Shown here: positions 35,949 through 46,915 of the stretch, piece after piece
Numbering within the stretch: position 1 is the first letter of the stretch
Layout: every line of letters starts with the position of its first letter
DNA from: Hordeum vulgare subsp. vulgare
Taxonomy: Eukaryota > Streptophyta > Magnoliopsida > Poales > Poaceae
Assembly: GCF_904849725.1 (NCBI RefSeq)
Contig: NC_058523.1
Coordinates: 112,408,189-112,472,188, forward strand
Length of the DNA stretch: 64,000 nucleotides
Reading direction: 5' to 3'
Translations under genes and position numbers: made by a program
Notes under the pieces: model-generated
What the model was told of the DNA's origin: nothing
Seen by the model: only the letters and a program-made list of their open reading frames with translations
The model's database searches: none

Positions 35949-37539
35949 TGATACGTCTCCGTCGTATCTACTTTTCCGAACTCTTTTGCCCTTGTTTTGG
36001 ACTCTAATTTGCATGATTTGAATGGAACTAACCCGGACTGATGTTGTTTTCAGCAGAATTGCCATGGTGTTGTTTTTGTGCAGAAATAGAAGTTCTCAGA
36101 ATGTCCTGAAAAATTATGGAGATTTTTTCTGGGATAAAAGAAAAATACCTGCGCAAAGATCCACTAGAGGGGGCTTGCCAGTGGGACACAAGCCCACAGG
36201 CCGCGGCCACCCCCTAGGTCGCGCCATGAGGGCTTGTGGGGCCCACGTGGCACCACCGCCTCCAAACTCAGCTCTATTTATTCCGTCTCGCTCGAAAAAA
36301 ATCAGAGAGAAGGTTTCATCGCGTTTTACGATACGGAGGCGCCGCCACCTCCTGTTCTTCATCTGGAGGGCAGATCTGGAGTCCGTTCCGGGCTCCGGAG
36401 AGGGGAAATCGTCGCCATCGTCATCATCAACCTTCCTCCATCGACAATTCCATGATGCTCTTCACCGTTTTTGAGTAATCTCATCGTAGGCTTGCTGGAC
36501 GGTGATGAGTTGGATGAGATCAATCATATAATCGAGTTAGTTTTTGACGGGGATTGATCCCTAGTATCCACTATGTTTTAGATTGACGTTGCTACTACTT
36601 GGCTATGCTTAATGCTTATCACTAGGGCCCGAGTGCCATGATTTTAGATCAGAACTTATTATGTTGTCGCCAATATATGTGTGTTTTAGATCCTATCTTG
36701 CAAGTTGTAGTCACCTACTATGAGTTATGACCCGGCAACCCCGGAGTGACAATAGCCGGAACCACTCCCGGAGATGACCATAGTATGAGGAGCTCATGTA
36801 TTCACCATGTGTTAATGCGTTGGTCCGGTTCTTTATTAAAAGGAGAACCTTAATATCCCGTAGTTTCCATTAGGACCCCGCTGCCACGGGAGGGATGGAC
36901 AATAGATGTCATGCAATTTCTTTTCCCTAAGCACGTATGACTACATACGGAATACATACGTACATTAGATTGACGAACGAGAGCTAGTTACATATCTCTT
37001 CGTGTTATAGTTGTTACATGATGAATCACATCCGCTACACTCATCCATCACCGATCCACTGCCTACGTGTCTTTTACTACTGGTCCTTGCTACGTTACTT
37101 TGTCCAGGCTTGTCCCTTGCTACAAAAGGGATTGGGCCACTTTGCTGCTACTGCTGTTACTCTGCTGTTACTACTGTTGCTGCTACTGCTGTCACTACTG
37201 TTGTTCCTTGCTACTCTGATGTTACTTGTTGCAAGACTTTTTCGACACTGTTGTCGGGAAAGAATAGTTCCTCGCCCACGTGCAACACTGGCGTCATTGA
37301 TACAACAGTTAGGAATAGTCTGCCGTTAACAGTTCTATTTTTGACACCGTTGCTATCATACTACTTTGCTACTGATACTTTGCTTGCAGACACTAATCTT
37401 TCAGGTGTGGTTGAATCTGACAAACTCAGTTGCTAATACTTGAGAATATTCTTTCGCTTCCCCTTTGGTGAATCAACAAATTTGGGTCGAATACTCTACC
37501 CTCAAAACGGTTGCGATCCCCTATACTTGAGGGTCATCA
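35949..37539 (+). repeat. Sabrina-like solo LTR nested in an opposed LTR of the same family
   Basis: A complete 1,591-bp LTR (TGATACGTCTCC...GGGTCATCA) in plus orientation with no internal region. It is flanked by GTGGG at 35944-35948 and 37540-37544. It contains a CTG/TTACTG-rich tract near 37140-37210, the mirror of the tract in the host LTR. It is thus a solo LTR left after an insertion into another LTR of the same family, in opposite orientation. Confidence 0.92.
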
Positions 37540-37544
37540 GTGGG

Positions 37545-37787
37545 CTTGTGGGCTCCTCGCTACACTGCTCCGGTTGATTCTTGCGCCAGTATTTTTTATA
37601 TATTCCACAAAAATTCCTCGTAAATTTCCAGGTCATTCCGAGAACTTTTATTTCTGCGTAAAAACAACACCATGGCAATTGTGCTGAAAACAGCGTTAAT
37701 CCGGGTTAGTTCCATTCAAATCATGCAAATTAGAGTCCAAAACAAGGGAAAAGAGTTTGGAAAAGTAGATACGACGGAGACGTATCA
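37545..37787 (-). repeat. Sabrina-like 5' LTR, 5' part
   Basis: On the minus strand it begins TGATACGTCTCCGTCG at 37787 and runs to the GTGGG target duplication. With 34823-35948 it makes an LTR of about 1.37 kb. The adjacent plus-strand sequence from 37788 is another element's RT, so the Sabrina-like element inserted there. Confidence 0.85.
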
Positions 37788-40154
37788 ATGTATATTCTGG
37801 CTTCTCTCAAATTTATGTTAACACTTCTGATCAAGAGAAGACCACTTTCACTTGTCCCTTTGGTACTTATGCTTATAGACGTATGCCTTTTGGTTTATGC
37901 AATGCTCCTGCTACTTTTCAAAGGTGTATGTCTGCTATCTTTCATGGTTTTTGTGAGGAAATTGTGGAGGTCTTCGTGGACGATTTTCCGTCTATGGAAC
38001 CTCTTTTGACCATTGTCTCCACAACCTTAATAAAGTTTTGTAGAGATGTGAGGAGACGAACTTGGTACTCAACTGGGAAAAGTGCCACTTCATGGTCAAT
38101 GATGGAATTTTTCTTGGCCACAAGATTTTTGAAAAGGGAATCCAGGTGGACAGGGCAAAGGTCGAAGAAATCGAGAGGATGCCTTATCCAAAGGACATCA
38201 GAGGTATTCGTAGTTTCCTCGGTCATGCTGGTTTCTATAGAAGATTTATTAAAGACTTTTCTAAGACTTCGAAACCCCTCACTAATATTCTCCAGAAGGA
38301 CAATCCTTTTGTGTTTGATGAAGATTGTAAGGAAGCCTTCGAAGTTCTTAAGAAAGCCTTGATAACCGCACCTATAGTCCAACCACATGATTGGAATTTG
38401 CCTTTTGAAATCATGTGTGATGCTAGTGATTTTTCTGTTGGAGCTGTGTTAGGACAAAGGGTTGATAAGAAATTGAATGTTATACACTATGCTAGCAAAA
38501 CCCTTTATAGTGCTCAAAAGAATTACACTACTACTAAGAAAGAGTTTTTAGCGGTAGTGTTTGCTTGTGATCAGTTTAGGCCTTACATTGTTGATTCCAA
38601 AGTCATCATTCATACTGATCATGTTGCTATTAAGTATCTTATGGAAAAGAAGGATGCCAAACCGAGGCTTATCAGATGGGTCCTTCTTCTTCAAGAATTT
38701 GATTTGCAGATTGTTGATAGGAAGGGAGCAGACAACCCTATAGCAGACAACCTTTCCAGGATGGAGGACATACCACATGATCCTATTCCGGTTAACGATA
38801 GTTTTCGTGATGAATAGTTAGCTGTTTTGAAAGTACAATCTAATTTCGATCCATGGTATGCAGATTATGCTAACTTTATTGTTGCCAAGTTTTTGCCTCC
38901 AGGTTTAACATTCCAGTAGAGGAAGAAATTCTTCCACGACTTGAGGTATTACTTTTGGGATAACCCACATCTTTTTAGAGAAGGTGCGGATGGGATCGTG
39001 CGGAGATGCATACCGGAGCATGAGCAGAAGGATATGTTGAGACAATGTCATAACAGTCCTTATGGAGGACATCATGCCGGTGAGAGGACCGCACACAAGG
39101 TTCTCCAGTCAGGTTTTTATTGGCCTACTCTCTTTAAAGACGCTAGAAATTATGTTTTATCTTGTTATAAGTGTCAGAGAGTCGGTAATATTAGTAGGAG
39201 AAATGAGATGCCTATGAACTATATTCTAGTCATTGAGCCTTTTGATTGCTGGGGTTTACATTTTATGGGTCCTTTTCCTCCTTCACACAAGTACACTCAC
39301 ATCTTAGTGGCTGTTGATTATGTGACCAAGTGGGTTGAAGCAATCCCCACTGAAAGTGCTGATCACAAGACATCTTTGAAAATGCTCAAGGATGTAATCT
39401 TCCCTAGGTTTGGTGTACCTAGGTACCTCATGACCGACGGTGGATCACATTTTACACATGGTGCTTTTAGGAAAGCTCTAGCCAAATATGATGTTAATCA
39501 TATAATTGCTTCACCTTACCACCCTGAAACAAGTGGGCAAGTTGAGCTCACAAATAGAGAGATCAAGTTGATCTTGCAAAAGATAGTGAACAGTTCTAGA
39601 AAGGACTGGTCCAAAAAGTTAGGAGATGCCTTGTGGGCGTATAGAGCTTACAAAAATCCCATGGGAATGTCTCTGTATAAGATGGTCTATCGCAAGGTAT
39701 GCCATCTACCTCTAGAGTAAGAGCATAGAGCTTTTTGGGCTGTTAGAGAGCTTAATGCTGACCCAAAGCTTGCTGGTGAAAAGCGTCTCATGAACTTGAC
39801 TTCTCTGGATGAGTGGAGAAGTGAAGCTTACGAGAGCGCAAAAATGTTCAAAGAAAAGGTGAAGAAGTGGCATGACAAGAGAATTTTGAAACGTGAATTT
39901 AATGTGGTGATAAAGTTTTGTTGTATAGATCTCGTTTCAGGTTTTCTCTAGGTAAATTACTTTCCAAGTGGGAGGGACCATACCATATCGAAGAAGTCTA
40001 CCGCTCCGGTGCAATCAAGATTAATAATTTTGAAGGCACAAAACCACATGTTGTGAATGGGCAAAGACTCAAGAATTACATGGCTCGAGATCCCATAAAT
40101 GTAGAGGTGGATGTGATACACATAGCCACTCATGAAGAACATATTGCAACATAG
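37788..40154 (+). pseudogene. Athila-like gypsy pol (RT, RNase H, integrase), decayed
   Basis: The right part of a gypsy pol; the left part was displaced by the Sabrina-like insertion. RT is recognisable from TFTCPFGTYAYRRMPFGLCNAPATFQRC and the FVDDF core near 37970-37987. A 1-bp deletion just after that core shifts the frame. RNase H follows ([14 protein letters not shown]), then in-frame stops at 38815-38817 and near 38919. The integrase has a zinc-binding H/C segment (HHAGERTAHKVL...CYKCQ) and a core in which the first catalytic Asp is replaced by His (GLHFMGPF where GIDFMGPF is usual); MTDGGSHF and SGQVELTNRE are kept. A stop at 39718-39720 and another frameshift precede the C-terminal end at 40154. 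Confidence 0.88.
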
Positions 40155-40525
40155 TGTCAGACACCGGCAAAATCAGAATAAGAATAGGTATGAAATATAG
40201 TAAAGAAACTTCGCGAACATCAATAAAAGTTTCGTATTATGTGTTTTTGCAAAATTAGGAAAATTCTGAGATGAAGTGGAGCCGGAGAGGAGCTCCAGGT
40301 GCTCCAGGTGATCTGGTGGCGTGGGCTACCTCCTGGCCGCACCAAGAGGCCGCCTGGACCACCCGGAGTCCGTCTCCGACCCCACTTTGGCTTGTTACCT
40401 TCCTTTTGGTGCAGAAAGTTTTTCCATATATTTTCCCGGATCGTCCCGGCTTTGTATCTTGCAATTATGTGCATTTTCTTTTCGATCTGTTTGTGCGAGG
40501 AGAACTTTCAGCAAACTTAGGCGCC
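40155..40525 (+). other. Athila-like spacer before the downstream ORF
   Basis: Non-coding sequence between the integrase end and the intact small ORF. It has a GC-rich block (40265-40390), a TATA-like CCATATATTTTCCC near 40423-40436, and several AG sites shortly before the ORF (for example TTTCAG near 40510). These could be a promoter or a splice acceptor for a subgenomic message, but that is only inference. Confidence 0.4.
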
Positions 40526-41002
40526 ATGGCTTCCCCAAAATCCCCCAAGGACAAGTTTTTTGTCAACGTCATCAACCCTTACCTCGCAGAGGTAAAGCGA
40601 CACCCTCAAACACTTTGGGTGGAGGATGGTGTCCTCCACAAAGAAGATATGAAGGGACCTATCAAGGAGGGGAGCACCGAGGCCAGGATGGAAGAAGTGG
40701 AGCAAGAAGTCTTCAAATACAAGTTAATGATCGAGCTTGGTGTTGAGGCCAACTTCGATATCATTACCGAGCTGAAGAAGCAACATGAGAAGGACATGAA
40801 GGAAGTGCGATCAATCATATCCGCACTGGAAACCAAAGTGTTTGAGCTTCAAGGGCACATCTATGACCTTCAAAACCAGAACTGTGAGTATGAACTAAAG
40901 TTTTTGCGCATGGGCTTATCTGCCAAAAGCAGGATCCTGGAGACTGAAGAATCATGTGTGGAGGGAGGACCTTTGTCGTGGAAGCTTTTCGCTAATGATT
41001 AA
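40526..41002 (+). CDS. Downstream coiled-coil ORF of an Athila-like element
   Basis: An uninterrupted ORF of 158 codons plus stop, starting ATG at 40526 in the context GCGCCATGG, downstream of the integrase in the position of the extra or env-like ORF of Athila-type elements. The protein starts MASPKSPKDKFFVNVINPYL, is rich in Lys and Glu, and from about residue 50 to 125 looks helical with heptad-like spacing (VEQEVFKYKLMIELG, then ITELKKQHEKDMKEVRSIIS), suggesting a coiled coil. I see no signal peptide and no clear membrane segment, so an envelope role is not supported. Similar proteins are common in Triticeae gypsy elements, from memory; their function is unknown. It is striking that it stays open while the neighbouring pol has several stops. 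Confidence 0.7.
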   Translation: MASPKSPKDKFFVNVINPYLAEVKRHPQTLWVEDGVLHKEDMKGPIKEGSTEARMEEVEQEVFKYKLMIELGVEANFDIITELKKQHEKDMKEVRSIISALETKVFELQGHIYDLQNQNCEYELKFLRMGLSAKSRILETEESCVEGGPLSWKLFAND

Positions 41003-42719
41003 CTGAGGAACAAGAACAAGGATGAAGAGTGAAATCTTCATGGGTAATGGCATTCCCTTAGCTTGTTCCAAGCTTGGGGGAGTGCCCGGTATCTTTATTT
41101 TTACTTTTATCTTTATACTTTATCTTTTATGGTCAAGTTTAGTGTTGTATCATGTCTAGGGAAGTTATCTTATGAAATAGGTGTTTGCATTGAGGTCTAT
41201 CACTCCTTTGTGGAGAGTCTTGTATCCGTGAGTGTGCAGTTGTCTATGATGGAATATAAATGAGAAGTCTATTGGTTTCTTTGCTGCACCTGGTATTCTC
41301 TTCATGCAATTAACCTTATATGCTGATTCTTATGGGAGTATTGATCTTACATATCAGATATGGCTTTGAAAACTTTATTTAATCCTGGAAAACATAGCAT
41401 TGGTCAGAACAACAAGCATGAGTTTTTCTAGTAGCGACATAGCCAAAACCTTTATGTTCTTATGCTTGAAGTGTTATGCTGACAAGGAAGACAACTAGAT
41501 GTTTTATGCCAATTCTTTATGTTAAACCTTATATTGTTTTGCATCCAAGTCAATATCATTTGTCTGCTCTCAAAAGCCTTTGCTAGTCAACCCTTGTACT
41601 AAGCGGGAATACTGCTTGTGCATCGAGACCTTGAAACCTCAACCTTCCCAAGAGTCCACCGTATCTTCCCTGTATGTGGTATTTTACCGACACCCCTAAA
41701 GTATATTATTCATGTGTTATCTTTAAACCTTCAAATATTACTCCCTGTTTTGTGCCTCTGTTTTATCTCACGAGGAAGTAGTAGATAATTCATGATCTTC
41801 TCATACTGGACAAGCTTTATCCTGTGTTTCCATGTCTAATCCGCGAACCCCTAATACAAGGAGGGACTGGCATGAGTGTGCCCAGCTCGTAAAAGATAAT
41901 AACAACAAACAAAACCTCCTTCACGCTTTGTTGATGAGAAATCAGAAAACTTTGGTAGTGATAAACAAAGGAGACTAAGGGGATGTGATCGTCCCCACTT
42001 TGGGAGCCGTTCCTCAAAACTTGTCCAACATGAGAAGTATTGGGCTATCTGCTAGCATTCGTTGACGAATTATGCACCTCTCAAAAGCTTGTTTTACAAT
42101 CTTGTTGATTTCAAAATGTCTAAAAGCTCTAGCACATGAGTTTTTTCTACTTCCCTCTGCAAAGGGCTAATCTTTTACTTTTATGTTGAGTCAGTAAACC
42201 TGCTTCTTTCTATCCTATAATAGAGCAGACACCTTATGTTGACAAAGATGCATGCATTTATATTGTTTCATTGAGAATTGCCATATCACAACTTTGTTGA
42301 CAATATCATTAAGATTAGTAAGTTGTTTGTTAAGCCTAGCTAAAGAAAACATCTTCCTTTGTGTTAGCATTTTCACTTCTTGACTAATAACATGTTCTTT
42401 CAAAAAGCTTCAATTTACCTCATCAAAATATAAGAGGAAGAGCAAGAGTTAAAATTTATTAGTTGTTCTTTGACCAAGGACATGTTTGCCATGGTTTGAT
42501 GAGTTTACTTAGCCCTACTTTTGATTGTAATTGATATTACTCTTTTATATGAGCCTTATGAGTTGAGATTGCTGTTGAGGATGGTTGAGTTTAGTAGAGA
42601 AATTATGATGCTTCTTGTCCGTATTCTTATTTATCGACACTTCAGTCTCTAAACTTGTGGACAAGTTTACAGAGCTCAGTATTCGCTTGGGGACAAGCGA
42701 GGTCTAAGCTTGGGGGAGT
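41003..42719 (+). other. Athila-like 3' non-coding region and polypurine tract
   Basis: About 1.7 kb of AT-rich sequence without a convincing ORF on either strand. A tract AAGCTTGGGGGAGT occurs twice, near 41079 and again directly before the LTR (42707-42719). The second is the working polypurine tract; the first may be a second plus-strand start. Confidence 0.65.
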
Positions 42720-44237
42720 CGATACGTCCAAAATGCATCACTATTTGGTATCATAATTTGTCTCTATTCATTGATATATTTCACAATATGCTAATGTACT
42801 TATAGTGTTTTGGCTTATTTTACACAGTTTACAACTTTCCGGTACCGAAACAGCAGACGCGGGATTCAGCGGAGAAAATAGCATGACGATTGTCATATCA
42901 AAACATCTCCAACTGCGCTGAAATTTACAGGGAAGAAGTTTCCGAAAGAATCACGAAAATAGGCCAAAGAAGGTCGGAGGGGGGCCACCAGGCACCCACG
43001 CGACCTGGTGGCGCAGGTCACCCCTAGGCCGCGCCCAGAGGCCGACTGGGTGGTGGGTCCCACCTCCGGTGCTCTCCTTTGGCCTATATGACCCTCGGGA
43101 CCTAAAAGTTACGGGGACAGAAGTTTTTCCGGAGTTAGGCCGCCGCTCCAGGGCGGAAACCTACAGAGAAGAAAAGACCTTTCTGACGGGCAGATTCCGC
43201 CGAGGATAACTCCTCCCGGAAGGGGAGATCGTCCTCATCGCCATCACCATCATCACGGGCATCATCGAGATCATCATCACCATCATCATCATCACCAACA
43301 CCATCTCCATCTTCACCCCATCTCACTTTACCATTGCAATCGGAGTTGTACCTTGCACTATTCATCCCCTTTACTCTACTGGTGTTGATTACTCTTTTGT
43401 GGTGAATGCTATTGAGTTTTGTTGGAGAATTATTTTTATGACCAGATTGTTCATCATATTTTCATCACCTCTGATCATGAACTCTTTTATGTCTTGTGAG
43501 TAGTTACTTTAGTTCTTGAGGACATGGGAGAAGTCTAGTTGCTAGTAGTCATATGATGTTGAAGTAATATGAGTTGATTGATATTTAAGTTATGGTGTTA
43601 TTCTTCTAGTGGTGTTATGTGAACGTAGACTACATAACACTTCGCCATTTTAAGGACCTAGGGAAATGCATCGTGTATAAAGAATGCTTATGGTGGGTTG
43701 CCGGAGTGACAGAAACGTGAACCCCGGTTCGCATACTTTTGCACGAGGGAGTATTGGATCCTAAAGCTTATTGCTATGGTTAGGCTTTGCCTTAATTTAT
43801 CTCTTATATTTGTAGATTCTTTAAAGGGGGATTAATCATAAGAGTGTACTTGTCTTAGCCTAGACGGTGCACTAGTTAAGGTCCACCCACATAACACTTA
43901 TCAATACAAAACATAGTACTAGACAAAATATGGCGAAAGCACTTGACTATCTCTCTCGTGTGTCCTCAGGAATGCCTTAGTCTTTATAGGTTTAGTACCT
44001 CGGCTTATACTTTGTGTTCAAAAGGATTGGGCCACTTGCTGCACCTCGGCACCATTTACTTTCCTTGCATTTATTTCCTTGTTGCTTATACTAGAAAACC
44101 CATAAAAAGTTACCTTTCAGTATTTGCAGTTATTCCTTGCTCAAGATCGCTTGTCAGTACCTTCTGCTCCTCGTTGGGTTCGACACTCTTACTTATCGAA
44201 AAGGCTACAATAGATCCCCTACACTTGTGGGTCACCA
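42720..44237 (+). repeat. Athila-like 3' LTR
   Basis: An LTR of about 1,518 bp starting CGATACGTCC (the family usually starts TGATACG, so the first base seems mutated) and ending GGGTCACCA. It has a trinucleotide-rich tract of CAT/ATC repeats near 43230-43330. Right after it the decayed copia pol resumes, so the gypsy element inserted into that copia element; GTTAT (44238-44242) would be the right target duplication, with the left one not visible. Confidence 0.8.
43228..43318 (+). repeat. CAT/ATC microsatellite within the LTR
   Basis: An imperfect trinucleotide tract (CATCGCCATCACCATCATCA and onward). On the minus strand it reads as an acidic Asp-rich ORF, which is a by-product of the repeat and not a gene. 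Confidence 0.75.
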
Positions 44238-46041
44238 GTTATGCATTAGGGACAACCACGTTCACTTTAAATAGGGCACCATTTAATTCCGTTGAGATGA
44301 CACCGTATGAAATATGGTTTGGAGAAACCTAAGCTATCATTTCTTAAAAGTTTGGGGCTACGGTGCTTATGTCAAAGGGCTTTAGCCTGATAAGCTCTAA
44401 CCCAAAGCGGATAAATGCATCTTCATAGGATACCCAAAATAGTTGGGTATACCTCCTATCTCAGATCCAAAAGCAAAGTGTTTGTTTCCTGAAACGAGTC
44501 CTTTCTCGAGAAAGAGTTTCTGTCGAAAGAATTGAGTGGGAGGATGGTGGAACTTGATGAGGTTGTTGAACCGTCACTTCAAACAGAGTGTAGCAGGGCG
44601 CAGTAAGTTGTTCGTGTGGCACCTACACCAAATTGAAGAGGAAGCCAATGATGATGATCATGAAGCTTCAGATCAAGTTACTTCCAAACCTCGTAGATCG
44701 ACAAGGACACATACTACTCCAGAGTGGTGCAGTAATCATGTCTTGGAGTACATGTTGTTGGACAATAATGAACCTACGAGCTATGGAGAAGCGATGGTGG
44801 GCCTGGATTTCGACAAATGGCTGGACGCCATGAAATCCGAGATAGGATCCATGTATGAAAACAAAGTGTAGACTTTGGAAGAACCACTTGATGGTTGTAA
44901 GGCTATTAAGTAGAAGTGGATGTTTAAAAGGAAGATAGACGATGATGGTAAATGTCACCATTCAGAAAGCTCGACTTGTCGCAACGAGGTTTCCAACAAG
45001 TTCAAGGAGTTGACTACGATGAGACTTTCCCACCCGTAGCGATGCTAAAATCTATTGGAATTATGTTAGCAGTTGCTGCATTTTTCAATTATGAAATCTT
45101 GCAGATGGATGTCAAAACGTTGTTTCGTAAATGGTTTCTTTGAGGAAAGGTTGTATGTGATACAACCAGAAGGTTTTGTCGATCCTAAGGACGCTGACAA
45201 GTATGCAAGCTCCAGCAATCCTTCTATGGAGTGGAGCAAGCATCTCGGAGTTGGAATATACGCTTTGATGAGATGGTCAAAGTTTTTGGGTTTATACAAA
45301 GTTTATGAGAAACTTGTATTTACAAGAAAGTGAGTCGCAACACTATAGAATTTCTCATAAGTATATGTAGTTGACATATTATTGATCAGAAATGATGTAG
45401 ACTTTCTGGAAAGCATATAGGGTTGTTTGAAAGCTGTTTTTCAAAGGAAAATCTGGAGTAAGCTACTTGAACATTGAGCATCAAGATCTATGGAGATAGA
45501 TCAAGACACTTGATAAAACTTTCATTGAATACCTTGACAAGTTTTTGAAGAAGTTCAACATAGATCGGTCGAATAAGGAGTTCTTGTCTCTGTTGTAAGG
45601 TATGAATTTGAGTAAGACTCAAAACTCGACCACGGCAGAAGAAACAGAAATGACGAAGGTCGTCCCCTATGCCTTAGCCGTAGGCTCTATAGTATGCTAT
45701 GTTGTGTACCGCACGTGATGTGTGCCTTGCCATGAATCTGTCAAGGGGTACCAGAGTGATCCAGGAATGGATCACTGGATGACGGTAAAAATTATCCTTA
45801 GTAAATTGAGTACTAAGGAAATACTTCTCGATTATGGAGGTGATAAAAGAGTTCGTCGTAAAGGTATACGTCGATGCAAGCTTTGACACCAAGCCAGATG
45901 ACTCGGAGTAGCAGACCGGATTCATATAGTGGAGCAGTCGTTTGGAATGGTTTCAAGTGACACATGGTAGAAACATCTATAGGATTACATAGAGATTTGT
46001 AAAGCACACACGGATCTAAAAGGTTCAGACCTGTTGACTAA

Positions 46042-46810
46042 GGGTGTGTTTGGCAGCTGTTCTCACCCTAGCATAGTTGTTCCCTATTGATGCATGCTAA
46101 GTATAGACATGATGAATACATTCATCTTCAGTTGTTTGGTGGTCATGCATGTGTTGTGACATGTTTGGATGAGACTGTGTTTGGTAGGAAGAGGGAGGAG
46201 GAAGAGGTGCACTGCAAGGGCGGAAGAGGAGGCAGGTGAAGGAACGGGGGGAGGGGGCAGAGGCGGTCGGAGCTCGGGAGGGGCTGCCGGAGCTCGGGAG
46301 GGGGCAGAGGCGGCCGGAGCTCGGGAGGGGGAAGAGGCGGCCGGAGCTCGGGAGGGGCTGCCAGAGCTCGGGAGCGGCGCGGGAGGGGCTCGGGAGGGGC
46401 ACGGGCGAGGCTGCCGGAGGAGCTCGGGAGCGACGGGGCGCGGGAGGGGCTCGGGAGCGGCGCGGGAGGAGCTCGGGAGCGACGGGGCGCAGGGCGACGG
46501 GGCGCGTGGCGCGGGGCGACGGGGCGCCGGGGCGCGGGGCGCAGGGGCGACGGGGCGCGACGGGGCGACGGGGCGACGGGGCGCGGGGCGCGGGGCGACG
46601 GGGCGCGACGGGGCGAGGGTGCATGGGCTGAGCATAGCTCGGCTCAGCTCGCCTTTGCGGGGGTGCTGGGCTCAGCTATGCTGAGGCCCTTTTTTGCATC
46701 AGTTGATGCATGCTCTCCTCAGCCCATACACCCTACCAAACAGCGAAAAGTGGGTCGGGGAGGGAACTTTTGGGCTCATACACTCTCCATGCAGGCTACC
46801 AAACACGCCC
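46042..46810. mobile_element. Tourist-like (PIF/Harbinger) DNA transposon with GC-rich cargo
   Basis: A 769-bp element flanked by TAA on both sides (46039-46041 and 46811-46813). Its ends are inverted: GGGTGTGTTTGG at the left and CCAAACACGCCC at the right, typical of Tourist elements. The ends next to them are AT-richer and contain inverted blocks around TGCATGC. The middle (about 46190-46640) is extremely GC-rich and made of degenerate repeats of GGAGCTCGGGAGGGG and then GCGACGGGGCGCGGGG. No transposase is visible. Long ORFs in the GC-rich part on both strands are products of the repeats. Confidence 0.85.
46190..46640. repeat. GC-rich minisatellite-like array inside the Tourist-like element
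   Basis: Two blocks. The first repeats GGAGCTCGGGAGGGG units with insertions of GCNGCCGGA or AAGAGGCGGCC; the second repeats GGGGCGACGGGGCGC units. The base composition is sharply different from the AT-rich flanks. It may be an expanded simple sequence or a captured GC-rich gene fragment. Confidence 0.75.
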
Positions 46811-46915
46811 TAAAAACCTCTCTAACAAGCAAACATGATTAAACCCCGGAACTTATTGGGTGTGAATCACATAGTGATGTGAACTATATTATTGACTCTA
46901 GTGCAAGTGGGAGAC

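Larger units (their letters stand above)
44238..46915 (+). pseudogene. Old copia pol (integrase end, RT, RNase H), heavily decayed
   Basis: The 3' half of an Angela/WIS-type polyprotein. It begins inside the integrase (…TFTLNRAPFNSVEMTPYEIWFG at about 44270-44330), passes through the linker (TPEWCSNHVLEYMLLDNNEP near 44715) and RT (FNYEILQMDVKT near 45087), and reaches RNase H remnants near 45880 (DASFDT) and the terminal KAHTDL…DLLTK region near 46000-46040. Many stops and frameshifts break it, far more than in the other copia copies. A Tourist-like element (46042-46810) separates the last codons from the tail. The polypurine tract GCAAGTGGGAGAC precedes the LTR at 46916. Confidence 0.85.

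Noticed and set aside
37011..37436. Ser/Leu/Thr-rich ORF of 141 codons
   Set aside because: It covers the CTG/TTACTG-rich tract of the solo LTR and has no domain.
43135..43365. Acidic Asp/Gly-rich minus-strand ORF
   Set aside because: It is the translation of the CAT/ATC microsatellite inside an LTR.
46084..46684. Long Pro/Arg- and Gly/Ala-rich ORFs on both strands
   Set aside because: They come from the GC-rich repeat array in the Tourist-like element, where stop codons are rare in every frame.
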